Below are positions 1 through 11,921 of a DNA stretch of 64,000 bases, one piece after another. The stretch lies in the NCBI RefSeq assembly GCF_040802235.1, contig NC_133174.1, forward strand, positions 139,987,213-140,051,212. The letters are read 5' to 3'. Origin of the DNA: Manis javanica. Lineage: Eukaryota > Chordata > Mammalia > Pholidota > Manidae. The number at the start of each line of letters is the position of its first letter. Within the stretch, counting starts at the first letter, position 1. The notes beneath the pieces were generated by a model, which was not told where the DNA came from, searched no databases, and saw only the letters and a list, made by a program, of their open reading frames with translations. A program made the translations under genes and the position numbers.

Positions 1-228
1 AAACTGCCATCAGAATTGTAGCAGGCTATTAGCTGTCCTCCCTCACAGGAGATCAGCTTATCAACTCAAATCATCTGATAAAATCTCTTACCTTTACAAG
101 TATTAGTTCTGTGAAACGCAGCTGCTACCACGTTCCCTGTGCTTACCTCAGCAGTGGACTGTAGAGAATTCTGATAAATGGCACATCTCATTGACAAATC
201 TTGAAAATTTTCATTTTTTTAGTGGGTG

Positions 229-830
229 TGTTAGGTAGAAAGACAGACATGGGCATGTAAATCAGGGGAAGGGAAGGTTCCAGGAAAAAAGAGCCCAGGT
301 ATGGGTTCCGCATAATCACAACAGAGGCTTTGCAGGGAGACAGCTGCCTGCCTGTGGAGACCAGGCCAGAGCCGCCCAAAGCAGGTGCAAACGCAGGCGC
401 AATTGATCAAAACCAAGAACCGCCCAAACCACCCCTCATCATAATCTTATTAAAATAAAGTTGCAGTTTTACTTCCCCCTTCACCCCACCCTATCTACGC
501 ACCCCGCCCCGCCCCGCTCCGCACGCTCCTACGGGCTTTTCCTGGTGCATTTTGGGAAAAGATGTGCCTCAAGAGGAGTGGGTGTATACCCAGAACTGTC
601 AATCAAATGACATCACCCTGTCAATCAAAGAAATGACTCCTGGCTAGGCCTTGATGAATAGACCCTCCCCTAAAAGTTCGGGGTTTTTGTCTCCCTTGGC
701 CCTGGCCCACCCCTGCCTTGGAGTGGATTCAGAGAAAAGTTTCTCGCTCTGCTTCGCGTCTGGTCTCTGCCTTTCAATTCTTTGTTTTGGTGGGGACAAG
801 GACAACGAAGAAGAAAGTCAACCCGCAACA
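229..830 (+). mobile_element. Endogenous retrovirus LTR (gamma-type), plus orientation
   Basis: Begins TGTTAGG and ends CAACA. Near the 3' end lies CAATTCTTTGTTTTGGTGGG with GACAAGGAC after it, a U5-type block that also occurs inverted in the 54.9-kb LTR. GC boxes lie in the middle and no proviral genes follow. Flanking ggtg/gatg could be an imperfect 4-bp target duplication. A solo LTR of an old retrovirus, with boundaries judged by eye. Confidence 0.65.
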
Positions 831-1366
831 GATGTTGTAAGAGTCTAGTGCTTTTAACAGTCCTCTCTTAGATTCTTTTTATTAATGACACAGCAGTGCT
901 CACCAGGTGAGTGGGGACTGTGGTAAAGGAGTGATTTTGTTAGGGAATTCTCATAGGCCAAACTTCAGGTCCAGAACCAAGAATTACAGCTGTAGTTGCT
1001 GCCATTAACCTCTGCTTCTGTGGGCTTAACTCCAGACTAAACATAAACCTCCACACTCCTCCCATGAGCCGCCACAGTACAGGAATTGGTGGGCCACTTT
1101 TCTCCCAAGTACGTGAGACATGAGTAAACATCATCAAATGTGCGGTGTGAACAGGACTATCAGGTGAATCAGGTCGGGTTTTTCACAGTTTGGAACCCCC
1201 AAAACTTAGGGAAGGGGGTACAAGCCTATTTCAGTTGTTCGAAAGCCTCTTCAGATTCTAGGGACAAACCAGAGACCTGGAAAATGTTTGAACAATTGCT
1301 CCATCAGAGATTTGGTCTGCTCTCCAAAAACTGAATCTGCTATTGATGATACTGTACTAGTCCCAA
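831..1366. other. Unassigned sequence
   Basis: No convincing gene or repeat. Short open frames have no recognisable product. Confidence 0.4.
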
Positions 1367-1380
1367 AATTGGTTTACTTT

Positions 1381-1689
1381 TTTTTTATTAAGCTATCATT
1401 GATATACACGCTTATGAAGGGTTCACAAGAAAACAATATGGTTATTGGTTTGCTTTTTTTTTTTTCGATCTTCAAATTCTGCTCTTAATTTCTTTTTTTG
1501 ATATTGTTAATGTACAATTACTTGAACAACATTATGGTTACTAGACTCCCCCTATTATCAAGTGCCCCCCACATACCCCGTTACAGTCACTGTCCATCAT
1601 CGTAGTGAGATGCTATAGAAGCATTACTTGTCTTCTCTGTTATACTGCCTTTCCTGTGTCCCTCCTCCCCCTGCTACATTATGTGTGCT
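1381..1689 (-). mobile_element. Two short L1 3' tails at one target site
   Basis: Two stretches carry the 3' end of the local young L1 family in antisense (poly-T first, then the ATTAAG/ATCATTGATATACA block). Three copies of a target like attggtttactttt lie at 1,367, 1,444 and 1,690, bracketing and separating them. The right-hand piece has 27 nt of non-L1 sequence between two T-runs. Confidence 0.75.
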
Positions 1690-1703
1690 AATTGGTTTAC
1701 TTT

Positions 1704-2269
1704 CTTTTTAATACTAGTTTTATCTGCTAAATGGGCTGACTCTTAAACTGTATTGCTCCGTGGCCTGCAGGTGACAAGCAGATGCTCTAAATATGTTACC
1801 TCCATTTAGCAATGTTGTGATTTGTCTAGTGAGGCTTATGTCCCTGGCCAGGGAGAAATTGTAAGAAGGGCCCAGGGCCAGTTTTCCATCGCTCTTCAGT
1901 TTCTGAGGCTACCAGCATGTCACCTCCATACTGAGTATGTATAGATCTCTCTGGTGGGACACATGTCTCTAAGTTTTCCCGTAAATGAGTAGAGAGAATA
2001 ATAGGAGGGTGTGACACCCTCAAGGAATCCTTTGCCATAAATCCTGGACTTTTTCTGTAAGCAAAAGCAAACAATTGAGATTCATCTTGTAGAGGAACAG
2101 AAGGAAAGAGAGAACTCAGACCATAGATCAGACACAGAAAAGACTTTGCAGACAATGGTACCAAAGTCGGAATAGTTGCACAGGTTAATGAAACAACAAA
2201 TCCACTTACTTCTCGAAGCTCTTGTACACAGCTGTATTGTCATTGATCATCTTTATCAAACTTCCTCTC
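1704..2269. other. Unassigned sequence
   Basis: Nothing recognised. One antisense open frame (1,826-2,164) has no known motif and is probably chance. Confidence 0.35.
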
Positions 2270-2645
2270 TCTTATGGACTGAATGTTTATGTCCCCCCAA
2301 ATTTATATGTTGAAGCCCTAATCCCCAGTGGGATGGGATGTGGAGGTGGAGACATTGGGAGGTAATTAGGTTTAGATGAGGTCACCGGGCAAGGCCCTTA
2401 TACGAAGAGGAGGATAGAGATCTAGTTATTTCTACCCACAGGCGCCACAGAAAGGCTGTGGGTGTGGGAGCACACAGTGAGAAGGTGGCTGCCCACGAGC
2501 CCGGCAGAGGGATCTCAGCAGGAACCAAATAGGCTGGTGCCTTAATCTCAAGACTTCAGCTTCCAGCATGGTGAGAAATCAATGTCCTTTGTTTAAGCCC
2601 CCCAGTCTATGGTGTTTTTTGCAAATGCCTGAGCCCACTAAGGCA
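2270..2645 (+). mobile_element. MLT1-like (MaLR) LTR
   Basis: It has the familiar opening TTATGGACTGAATG, then TATATGTTGAAGCCCTAATC, and near the end TTTGTTTAAGCCCCCCAGTC. The family name is from memory of the ERVL-MaLR consensus. The same family recurs at 56.3 kb, and a 3' piece at 22.85 kb. Confidence 0.65.
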
Positions 2646-3335
2646 TCTGTCTTCTTTTTCGTAAGTGTGTGAGTATTAGAGGGTGAGTGCCTTTTTAAAA
2701 TTATCCCTTATTTTTCTATTTCTTTTATAATGGGTTTTAATCCCTCTATTTGAGTTCTTGACAAAAGATAACATTTTACACATGTCTATGGCTTATCCTT
2801 TTAGTAATCTGTTTTTATTGGTTCTGTCTTTCAAATTTAATCAGCATCTTTACTGTCTAGGGCCCAAAAGGATGCAACAATTTGTTTGAGCCTGAGGTGC
2901 TTTTCCAGGCCAGTGAGGGGGTCTACTCTCTGCCCTACCCTTTCTCTTTCAGAAGGCACAGTGTAAGCAAATCAGGAGACCCACCCCGGGAGCTCCACAG
3001 ACACCTCCTCCGGAGGGGGCAGAGGGCAGGCCTTTTGCTAGCAGGGTTCGGGCAATTTGGGGGACAGTAAGGACACATGTCCCCAGTCAGAGAACCCATC
3101 TGGTGGGGATAAGGGAGGGAAAGGAATAGCAGAAGGCTGATCCAAGATCCCAGCAACAAGTACTGGTGGGAAGTGAGACATTTCCCAGGAAGTTGCAGAA
3201 TAAGCAACACCAATTCCTACTAGAGAAGGCAAGGATAGATTAGCCCTAGGAAGCGTTGCTGACACAGGATTCCCCAGATGCCGCCTCCAAGATTCCCTCA
3301 GTCAGCTAGTTTTGGGCCCTTTACCAAGTGTTGCC
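2646..3335. other. Unassigned sequence
   Basis: AT-rich then mixed sequence, with no gene or repeat recognised. Confidence 0.35.
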
Positions 3336-4135
3336 TAGCTGGCGAGGATGAGGAGAAAGGGGAACCCTCCTACAATGCTGGTGGGAATGTAAGCTAGTTC
3401 AACCATTGTGGAAAGCAATATGGAGGTTCCTCAAAAAACTAAAAATAGAAATACCATTTGACCCCAGAATCCCATTCCCTGGAATATACCCAAAGAATAC
3501 AACTTCTCAGATTCAAAAAGACATATGCACCCCTATGTTCATTGCAGCACTTTTTACAAAAGCCAAGATATGGAAGCAACCTAAGTGTCTATCTGTAGAT
3601 GAATGGATAAAGAAGATGTGGTACATATATACAATGGAATACTATTCAGCCATAAGAAAGAAACAAATCCTACCATTTGCAACAACATGGATGGAGCTGG
3701 AGGACATTATGTCAGTGAAATAAGCCAGGCAGAGAAAGACAAATGCCAAATGATTTCCCTCATTTGTGGAGTATAACAATGAGGCAAAACTGAAGGAACA
3801 AATTGGCAGCAGATTCAGAGACTCCAACAATGAATTAGTGGTTACCAAAGGGGAGGGGTGTGGGAGGGCAGGTGGGGAGGGAGGGAGAAGGGGACTGAGG
3901 GGTATTATGTTTAGTACACATGGTGTGTGGGATCACACAGAGAACAGTGTAGCAGAGAGAAGGCAAGTAGTGACTCTGCGGCATCTTACTACACTGATGG
4001 ACAGTGACTGCACTGGGGTGTGGGTGAGGACTTGATAATGCGGGTAAATGTACTAACCACATTGTTTTTTCATGTGAAACCTTCATAAGAGTGTATATCA
4101 ATCATACCTTAATAAAAAATGATTTAAATAAACAA
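3336..4135 (+). mobile_element. 5'-truncated L1, 3' end, plus strand
   Basis: The end of L1 ORF2 is readable at 3,406-3,723 (MWKAIWRFLKKLKIEIPF, then YTMEYYSAIRKKQ), followed by 3'UTR and an AT-rich tail of AAATA repeats at 4,120-4,142. It belongs to the same young family as the full-length copy but lies in the opposite orientation. Confidence 0.85.
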
Positions 4136-4535
4136 ATAAATAGGAAGTGCTGGTTTTTCTCACACCAAGACAAGAAAAACAGAATTACATGGTACTTTGG
4201 TCATCTTTCCAGTATTGACATCCATCAGCTTAACATTTTTTTTTGAAGGACATTATGTTTACTAGGCTCTCCCCTTCACCAAGTCCTCCCCACAAACCCC
4301 ATTACAGTCACTGTCCATCAGCATAGTAAGATGTTGTAGAATCACTACTTGTCTTCTCTGTGTTGCACAGCCCTCCCATTTCCCCCAACCCCCCACATTA
4401 TACATGCTAATCATAATACCCCCTTTCTTCTTCCCCGCCCTTATCCCTCCCTACCCTCCCGTTCTCCCCAGTCCCTTTCCCTTTGGTAACTTAGTCCCTT
4501 CTTGGGTTCTGTGATTCTGCTGCTGTTTCGTTCCT

Positions 4536-7500
4536 TCAGTTTTTCTTTGTTCTTAATACTCCACATATGAATGAAATCATTTGGTATTTGTCTTTCTCCA
4601 CTTGGCTTATTTCACTGAGCATAATACCCTCTAGCTCCATCCATGTTGTTGCAAATGGTAGGATTTGTTTTCTTCTTATGGCTAAATAATAGTCCATTGT
4701 GTATATGTACCACCTCTTCTTTATCCATTCATCTACTGATGGACACTCAGGTTGCTTCCATTTCTTTGCTATTGTCAATAGTGCTGCAATAAACATAGGG
4801 GTGCATCTGTCTTTTTCAAACTGGAGTGCTGCATTCTTAGGGTAAATTCCTAGGAGTGGAATTCCTGGGTCAAATGGTAAGTCTATTTTGAGCATTTTGA
4901 GGAACCTCCATACTGCTTTCCACAATGGTTGAACTCATTTACATTCCCACCAGCAGTGTAGGAGGGTTCCCCTTTCTCCACAACCTCACCAGCATTTGTT
5001 GTTGTCTGTCTTTTGGATGGTAGCCATCCTTACTGGTGTGAGATGATATCTCATTGTGGTTTTAATTTGCATTTCTCTGATGATTAGTGATGTGGAGCAT
5101 CTTTTCATGTGTCTGTTGGCCATCTGAATTTCTTCTTTGGAGAACTGTCTCTTCAGCTCCTCTGCCCATTTTTTAATTGGATTATTTGCTTTTTGTTTGT
5201 TGAGGTGCATGAGCTCTTTGTACATTTTGGATGTCAAACCTTTATCGGATCTGTCATTTATGAATATATTCTCCCATACTGTAGGATACCTTTTTGTTCT
5301 ATTGATGGTGTCCTTTGCTGTACAGAAGCTTTTCAGCTTGGTGTAGTCCCACTTGTTCATTTTGGCTTTTGTTTTCTTTGCCCAGGGAGATATGTTCATG
5401 AAGAAGTCACTAATGTTTATGTCCAAGAGATTTTTGCCTATGTTTTTTTCTAAGAGTTTTATGGTTTCATGACTTACATCCAGGTGTCTGATCCATTTCG
5501 AATTTACTTTTGTGTATGGGGTTAGACAGTGATCCAGTTTCATTCTCTTACATGTAGCTGTCCAGTTTTGCCAGCACCATCTGTTGAAGAGACTGTCATT
5601 TCCCCATTGTATGTCCATAGCTCCTTTATCATATATTAATTGACCGTACATGTTTGAGTTAATGTCTGGAGTCTCTAATCTGTTCCACTGATCTGTGGCT
5701 CTGTTCTTGTGCCAGTACCAAACTGTCTTGATTACTGTGGCTTTGTAGTAGAGCTTGAAGTTGGGGAGTGAGATCCCCCTCCACTTTATTCTTCTTTCTC
5801 AGGACTGCTTTGGCTATTCGGGGTCTTTGGTGTTTCCATATGAATTCTTGAACTATTTGTTCCAGTTCGTTGAAGAATGTTGTTGGTAATTTGATAGGGA
5901 TTGCATCAAATCCGTATATTGCTTTGGGCAGGATGGCCATTTTGACAATATTAATTCTTCCTAGCCAAGAGCATGGGATGAGTTTCCATTTGTTAGTCTC
6001 CTCTTTAATTTCTTTTAAGAGTGTCTTACAGTTTTCAGGGTATAGGTCTTTCACTTCCTTGGTTAGGTTCATTCCTAGGTATTTTATTCTTTTTGATGCT
6101 GTTGTGAATGGAATTGTTTTCCTGATTTCTCTTTCTATTAGTTCATTGTTAGTGTATAGGAAAGCCACAGATTTCTGTGTGTTAATTTTGTATCCTGCAA
6201 CTTTCCTGTATTCTGATATCAGTTCTAGTAGTTTTGGAGTCTTTAGGGTTTTTTATGTACAATATCATGTCATCTGCAAATAGTGACAGTTTAACTTCTT
6301 CTTTACCAATCTGGATTACTTGTATTTCTTTGTTTTGTCTAATTGCCATGTCTAGGACCTCCAGTACCATGTGAAATAACAGTGGGGAGACTGGGCATCC
6401 CTGTCTTGTTTCCGGTCTCAGAGGAAAAGCTTTCAGCTTCTCACTGTTCAGTATGATGTTAGCTGTCGGTTTATCATATATGGCCTTTATTATGTTGAGG
6501 TACTTGCCCTCTATGCCCATTTTGTTGAGAGTTTTTATCATGAATGGATGGTGATTTTTATTGAATGCTTTTTCAGCATCTATGGAGATGATCATGTGGT
6601 TTTTGTCCTTCTTCTTGTTTATGTGGTGGATGATGTTGATGGATTTTCAAATGTGGTACCATCCTTGCATCCCTGGGATGAATCCCACTTGGTCGTGGTG
6701 TATGATCCTTTTAATATATTTTTGAATTTGGTTTGCTAATATTTTATTGAGTATTTTTGCATCTACGTTCATCAGGGGTATTGGTCTGTAATTTTCTCTT
6801 TTGGTGGAGTCTTTGCCTGGTTTGGGTATTAGGGTGATGTTGGCTTCATTGAATGAGTTTGGGAGTATTCTCTCCTCTTCTATATTTTGGAAAACTTTAA
6901 CAAGAATGGGTATTATGTCTTCTTTGTATGTCTGATAAAATTCTGAGGTAAATCCATCTGGTCCGGGAATTTTGTTCTTGGGTAGTTTTTTGATTACCAC
7001 TTCAATTTCTTTGCTCATAATTGGTTTGTTTAACTTTTGTGTTTCTTCCTTGGTCAGTCTTGGGAGGTTGTATTTTTCTTGGAAGTTGTCCATTTCTTCT
7101 TGGTTTTCCAGCTTGTTAGCATATAGGTTTTCATAGTAGTCTTTAATAATTCTTTGTATTTCTGTTGAGTCTGTCGTGATTTTTCCCTTCTCATTTCTGA
7201 TTCTGTTGATATGTGTTGATTCTCTTTTTCTCTTAATAAGTTTGGGTAGAGGCTTTTCTGTTTTGTTTATTTTCTCAAAGAACCAGCTGTTGGTTTCATT
7301 GATTTTTTCTATTGTTTTATTCTTCTCAATTTTGTTTATTTCTTCTCTGATCTTTATTAAGTCCCTCCTTCTGCTAACTTTAGGTCTCATTTGCTCTTCT
7401 TTTTCCAGTTTCAATAATTGTGATGTTAGACTATTCTTTTGGGATTGTTCTTCGTTCTTTAAATATGCCTGGATTGCTATACACTTTCCTCTTAAGACTG

Positions 7501-8399
7501 CTTTTGCTGTGTCCCACAGTAGTTGAGGCTTTGTGTTGTTGTTGTCATTTGTTTCCATATATTCCTTGATCTCTATTTTAAGTTGGTCGTTGATCAATTG
7601 ATTATTTAGGAGCACGTTGTTAAGCCTCCATGTATTTCTGAGCCTTTTTGTTTTCTTTGTACAATTTATTTCTACTTTTATACCTTTGTGGTCTGACAAT
7701 TTGGTTGGTAGGATTTCAATGTTTTTGAATTTACTGAGGCTCGTTTTGTGGCCTAGTATGTGGTGTATTCTGAGGAATGTTCCATGTGCACTTGAGAAGA
7801 ATGTGTATCCTGTTGCTTTTGGGTGTAGAGTTCTATAGATGTCTGTTAGGTCCATCTGTTCTAGTGTGTTGTTCAGTGCCTCCGTGTCCCTACTTATTTT
7901 CTGTCCGGTGGATCTATCGTTTGGGGTGAGTGGCATGTTGAAGTCTCCTAAAATGAATGCATTGCAGTCTATTTCCTCGTTTAGTTCTGTTAGTATTTGT
8001 TTCACATATGCTGGTGCTCCTGTGTTGGGTGCATATATATTTATAATGGTTATATCCTCTTGTTGGACTGACCCCTTTATCATTATGTAATGTCCTTTAT
8101 CTCTTGTTACTTTCTTTGTTTTGAAGTCTATTTTGTCTGATCCTAGTACTGCAACACCTGCTTTTTTCTCCCTGTTGTTTGCATGACATATCTATTTCCA
8201 TCCCTTGACTTTTAGTCTGTCCATATCTTTGGGTTTGAGATGAGTTTCTTGTAAGCAGCATATGGATGGGTCTTGCTTTTTTATCCATTCTATTACTGTG
8301 TGTCTTTTTGATTGGTGCATTCAGTCCATTTACATTTAGGGTGACTATTGAAAGATATGTACTTATTGCCATTGCAGGCTTTAGATTTGTGGTTACCAA
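4536..8399 (-). pseudogene. L1 ORF2 (endonuclease-reverse transcriptase), frameshifted
   Basis: Begins near YLSIVTLNVNGLNAPIK (endonuclease). It continues through [15 protein letters not shown], the RT finger [15 protein letters not shown] and the catalytic FADDM, down to the C-terminal region ending PFDPGIPLLGIYPKN to CGVLRTKKN. It lies in at least six open pieces with breaks near 8,090, 6,640, 6,180, 5,655 and 4,960. The endonuclease motif normally RIDHI reads RIHHI, losing a catalytic Asp. Confidence 0.9.
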
Positions 8400-8738
8400 A
8401 GGTTCAGGTTACCTTCTTTAGTATCTTACTGTCTAACTTAACTCACTTATTGAGCTGTTATAAACACTGTCTGGTGATTCTTTACATCTCTCCCTTCTTA
8501 TTCCTCCTCCTCCATTATTTATATGTTGGTTGTTTTATTCTGTGATCTTCTGTGTTTCCTTTAACTGCTTTTGTGGGTAGTTGATTGTATATTTTGCCTT
8601 TAGTTAGTATTTGGTTGGTCTGCTTTTTTGCTGTGATTTTATTTTCTCTGGTGACATCTATTTATCCTTAGGAGTGCTTCCATCTAGAACAGTCCCTCTA
8701 AGAGGTGGTTTGTGGGAGGCAAATTCTCTCAACTTTAG

Positions 8739-9475
8739 CTAGTCTGGAAATTGTTTAATCCCTCCTTCGTATTTAAATGATAATCGTGCTGGATACAGTA
8801 TCCTTGTTTCAAGGTCCTTCTGTTTCAGTGCATTAAATATATCATGCCATTCTCTTCTGGCCTGTAAGGTTTCTGTTGAGAAGTCTGATGATAGCCTGAT
8901 GGGTTTTCCTTTGTAGGTGACCTTTTTTCTCTGTCTGGCTGCCTTTAAAACTCTGTCCTTGTCCTTGATCTTTGCCATTTTAATTATTATGTGTCTTGGT
9001 GTTTTCCTCCTTGGGTCCCTTCTGTTGGGAGTTCTGTGTACTTCCGTGGTTTGATAGATTATTTCCTCCCCCAGTTTGGGGAAGTTTTCAGCCATTATTT
9101 CTTCAAAGACACTTTCCCTTTTTCTCTCTCTTCTTCTTCTGGTACCCCTATAATGTGGATATTGTTCCTTTTGGATTGGTCACACAGTTCTCTTAATATT
9201 GTTTCATTCCTGGAGATCCTTTTATCTCTCTCTGCATCAGCTTCTATGCGTTCCTGTTCTCTGTTTTCTATTCCATCAATGGCCTCTTGCATCTTATCCA
9301 TTCTGCTTGTAAATCCTTTCAGAGATTGTTTCATTTCTGTAATCTCCCTCCGGAAGTCATCCCTTAGCTCTTGCATATTTCTCTGCATCTCCGTCAGCAT
9401 GGTTATGACCTTTATTTTGAATTCTTTTTCAGGAAGACTGGTTAGGTCTCCTTCTCAAGGGTTGACTCTGTGATT
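8739..9475 (-). pseudogene. L1 ORF1 (RNA-binding protein), frameshifted
   Basis: Coiled-coil part MLTEMQRNMQELRDDFRREI and the RRM/CTD part (RHIIIKMAKIKDKDRVLKAA, ARREWHDIFNALKQKDL) are recognisable as L1 ORF1p, the trimeric chaperone of L1 RNPs. The frame changes near 9,095-9,100, splitting it into two open pieces. An in-frame start for the first part is not certain. Confidence 0.85.
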
Positions 9476-10338
9476 TTGGTCTGTATCAAATTCTTCTGCC
9501 TTTTCATGGCAATAGAGATAGTTTCTGGAGCTGGCGCAGGAGGTGGCTGGGAGAACGTCCCTTCTTGCTGGTTTGTGGCCTTCCTCTCCTGGGAGAACAG
9601 CGACCTCTAGCGGCTTGTGCTGGGCAGCTGCGCGCAGATGGGGCTTCTGATTCTTGCCCAGCTGCTATGGAGTTAAGCTTCGTGGTCGCTGTGGGTGTGG
9701 CCTGCCTAAGGCTTCTGCTTGGATATGGCGGACCTGTGTCAGAGGGAAAACAGCCAGGAGGCTGTTTATCTCTGTGAGGGTCCTCTGAGCTGCGCTGCTG
9801 CCCAGAGGGTTAGGGCGCCCAGAGTTCCCCAGGATTCCCAGCTGCTGGGCTAGGTGTCCCGGGACGCTTCCATCCAGCTGTGGGGTCCCTGTCCCTTTAA
9901 GACTTTCAAAAACACTCGCTTTTCTTTGTCCCAGGGCCACCAGCTGTGGGGACCCACTCGCAGGTTTTACTGTCATGTTTCCTTAGTATCCAGCACCCCA
10001 CACCCTGTGTGTCTGTGCTCTGGTGTGCATGGCTGGGGCTGGGTGTTTAGCAGTCCTGGGCTCCCTCTCCCTCCCAGCTCTGACGCCTCTCCTCCCACCA
10101 GGAGCTGGGGGGAGGGGCGCTGGGGTCTCACCGGGCAGCGGCTTGTATCTTACCCCCTTCGCGCGGCGCTGGGTTCTCGCAGGTGTGGATGTAGTCTGGC
10201 TGTTGTCCTGTGTCTTCTGGTCTCTCTTTTAGGAAGAGTTGTATTTGTTGTATTTTCAAAAATATATATGGTTTTGGGAGGAAATTTCTGCTGCTCTACT
10301 CATGGCGCCATCTTGGCTCCGCCTCAGCTTAACATTTT

Positions 10339-11880
10339 GTTAATAATAGGAAGATCTCTAAGTACTTGAAAACTAAACAACACACTTCTAAATAATCCAC
10401 AGGTCAAAGAGTCTTGAAGGAAATTTAAAAAAATACACTGACCTGAATGAAAATGAAATTACAGCAAAATGTATGGGACCCAGCTAAAGCAGTGCTGAGA
10501 GGTAAATTCATACACTAAATGCACACATTGGAAAAGAAGACAGTCTCCAATCAATAACCTGAGCCCCGACCTTAAGATACTAGAAAAAGAGGAGTAAAAT
10601 GAACCTAAAACAAGCAGAATGAAGGAAACGATTAAGACAAGAGATCAAGAACATGGAAGCAGTGAAATAGAGAGAATCAATTAAATAAAGAGCTGATTGT
10701 TTGAAAAGATCAATAAAATTGAAAAGCCTCTTTAAGACTGACAAAGAAAAAAAGGGAGAAGATAAAAATGACCAATATTAGGAATGAAATAGGAGATATC
10801 ACCACAGACCCTTCAGGTCTCAAAAGGATAACAAGGAATTCTACCAATGTCTTTCACACATGAATTTGACAACTTAAATAGAAATGGAAATTGACCAACT
10901 GCTCAAAAATTACAAACTACCCCAACTCACTTGATATGAAGTAGATAATTTGAATAGCCCTATAATTATTAAGGAAATTGAATTGATGATTTTAAATCCC
11001 CCCCAAAAAATTTCATTCCCAGGTGATTTCACTGGAGAATTCTGGCAAATGTTTAAAGAATTTGCTATTCTACACACTCTCTTCCAAAAAATAGAAGAGG
11101 AAACACTTGTTGATTCATTTTATGAAGGTAGTATTACACTGATACCAAGACCAGACAAAGTTAAAAAAGAAAACTAAAAACTAATATCCCTCATGAATAT
11201 GACACAAAAAATCCTTAACAAAATATTAGCCAATAGAATTCAGCAAAATATAGAAAAACTTATACACCATGACCAAGGAGGGTCTATTCCAGAGAAGCAG
11301 GTTGGTTCGATATGATGAGTATTAATGAAAATTGATTAATGCGGCCCACCATATTAACATCTAAATGAAAAAAATCACATCATAGCATTAATTGATACAG
11401 AAAAGCCATTTGACAACATTCAACACTTATTCATGATTAGAAACTCTCTCTGTGAAATGAGAAGAGAGGATCTTCCTCAATTTGATTATGAGCATCTACA
11501 AAAACCTTACAGTTAACATTATACTTAAAGGTGAAAGACTGCTTTCCCCCTAAGATCTGGAGAGAACAAGGCAAGGATGTGTGCTCTCACTACTCTTACT
11601 CGAAGTAGTGCTGGAAACTCTAACCACTGAGTAAAGGTAAGAAAAGAAAGTAACAGGCATACAGATCATAAAGGAAGAAATAAAACTGTCCATATTTGTA
11701 GATGACATGAGTGTCTACATGGAAAATCCCAAGAAGTGTACAAAAACCTCCTAGAATTAATATGGGAATTCAACAAGGTTGCAGTATAAAAAGATCAGTA
11801 TACAAGAATCAATTGTATTTCTATACACAAAAAATAAACATGTGGACACCAAAATTTAAAATACCATGGCATTTACAAGA

Positions 11881-11921
<41 letters not shown>

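Larger units (their letters stand above)
4240..10324 (-). mobile_element. Full-length but dead L1 (LINE-1)
   Basis: About 6.1 kb flanked by perfect 14-bp target duplications (cagcttaacatttt at 4,226-4,239 and 10,325-10,338), with an oligo-T at the 3' end. From right to left: GC-rich 5'UTR starting near AAGATGGCGCC, ORF1 (9,475-8,739), a gap of about 340 bp, then ORF2 (about 8,399-4,536). Both ORFs are broken by frameshifts, so the copy cannot be active, yet the clean duplications show a moderately recent insertion. Confidence 0.93.
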
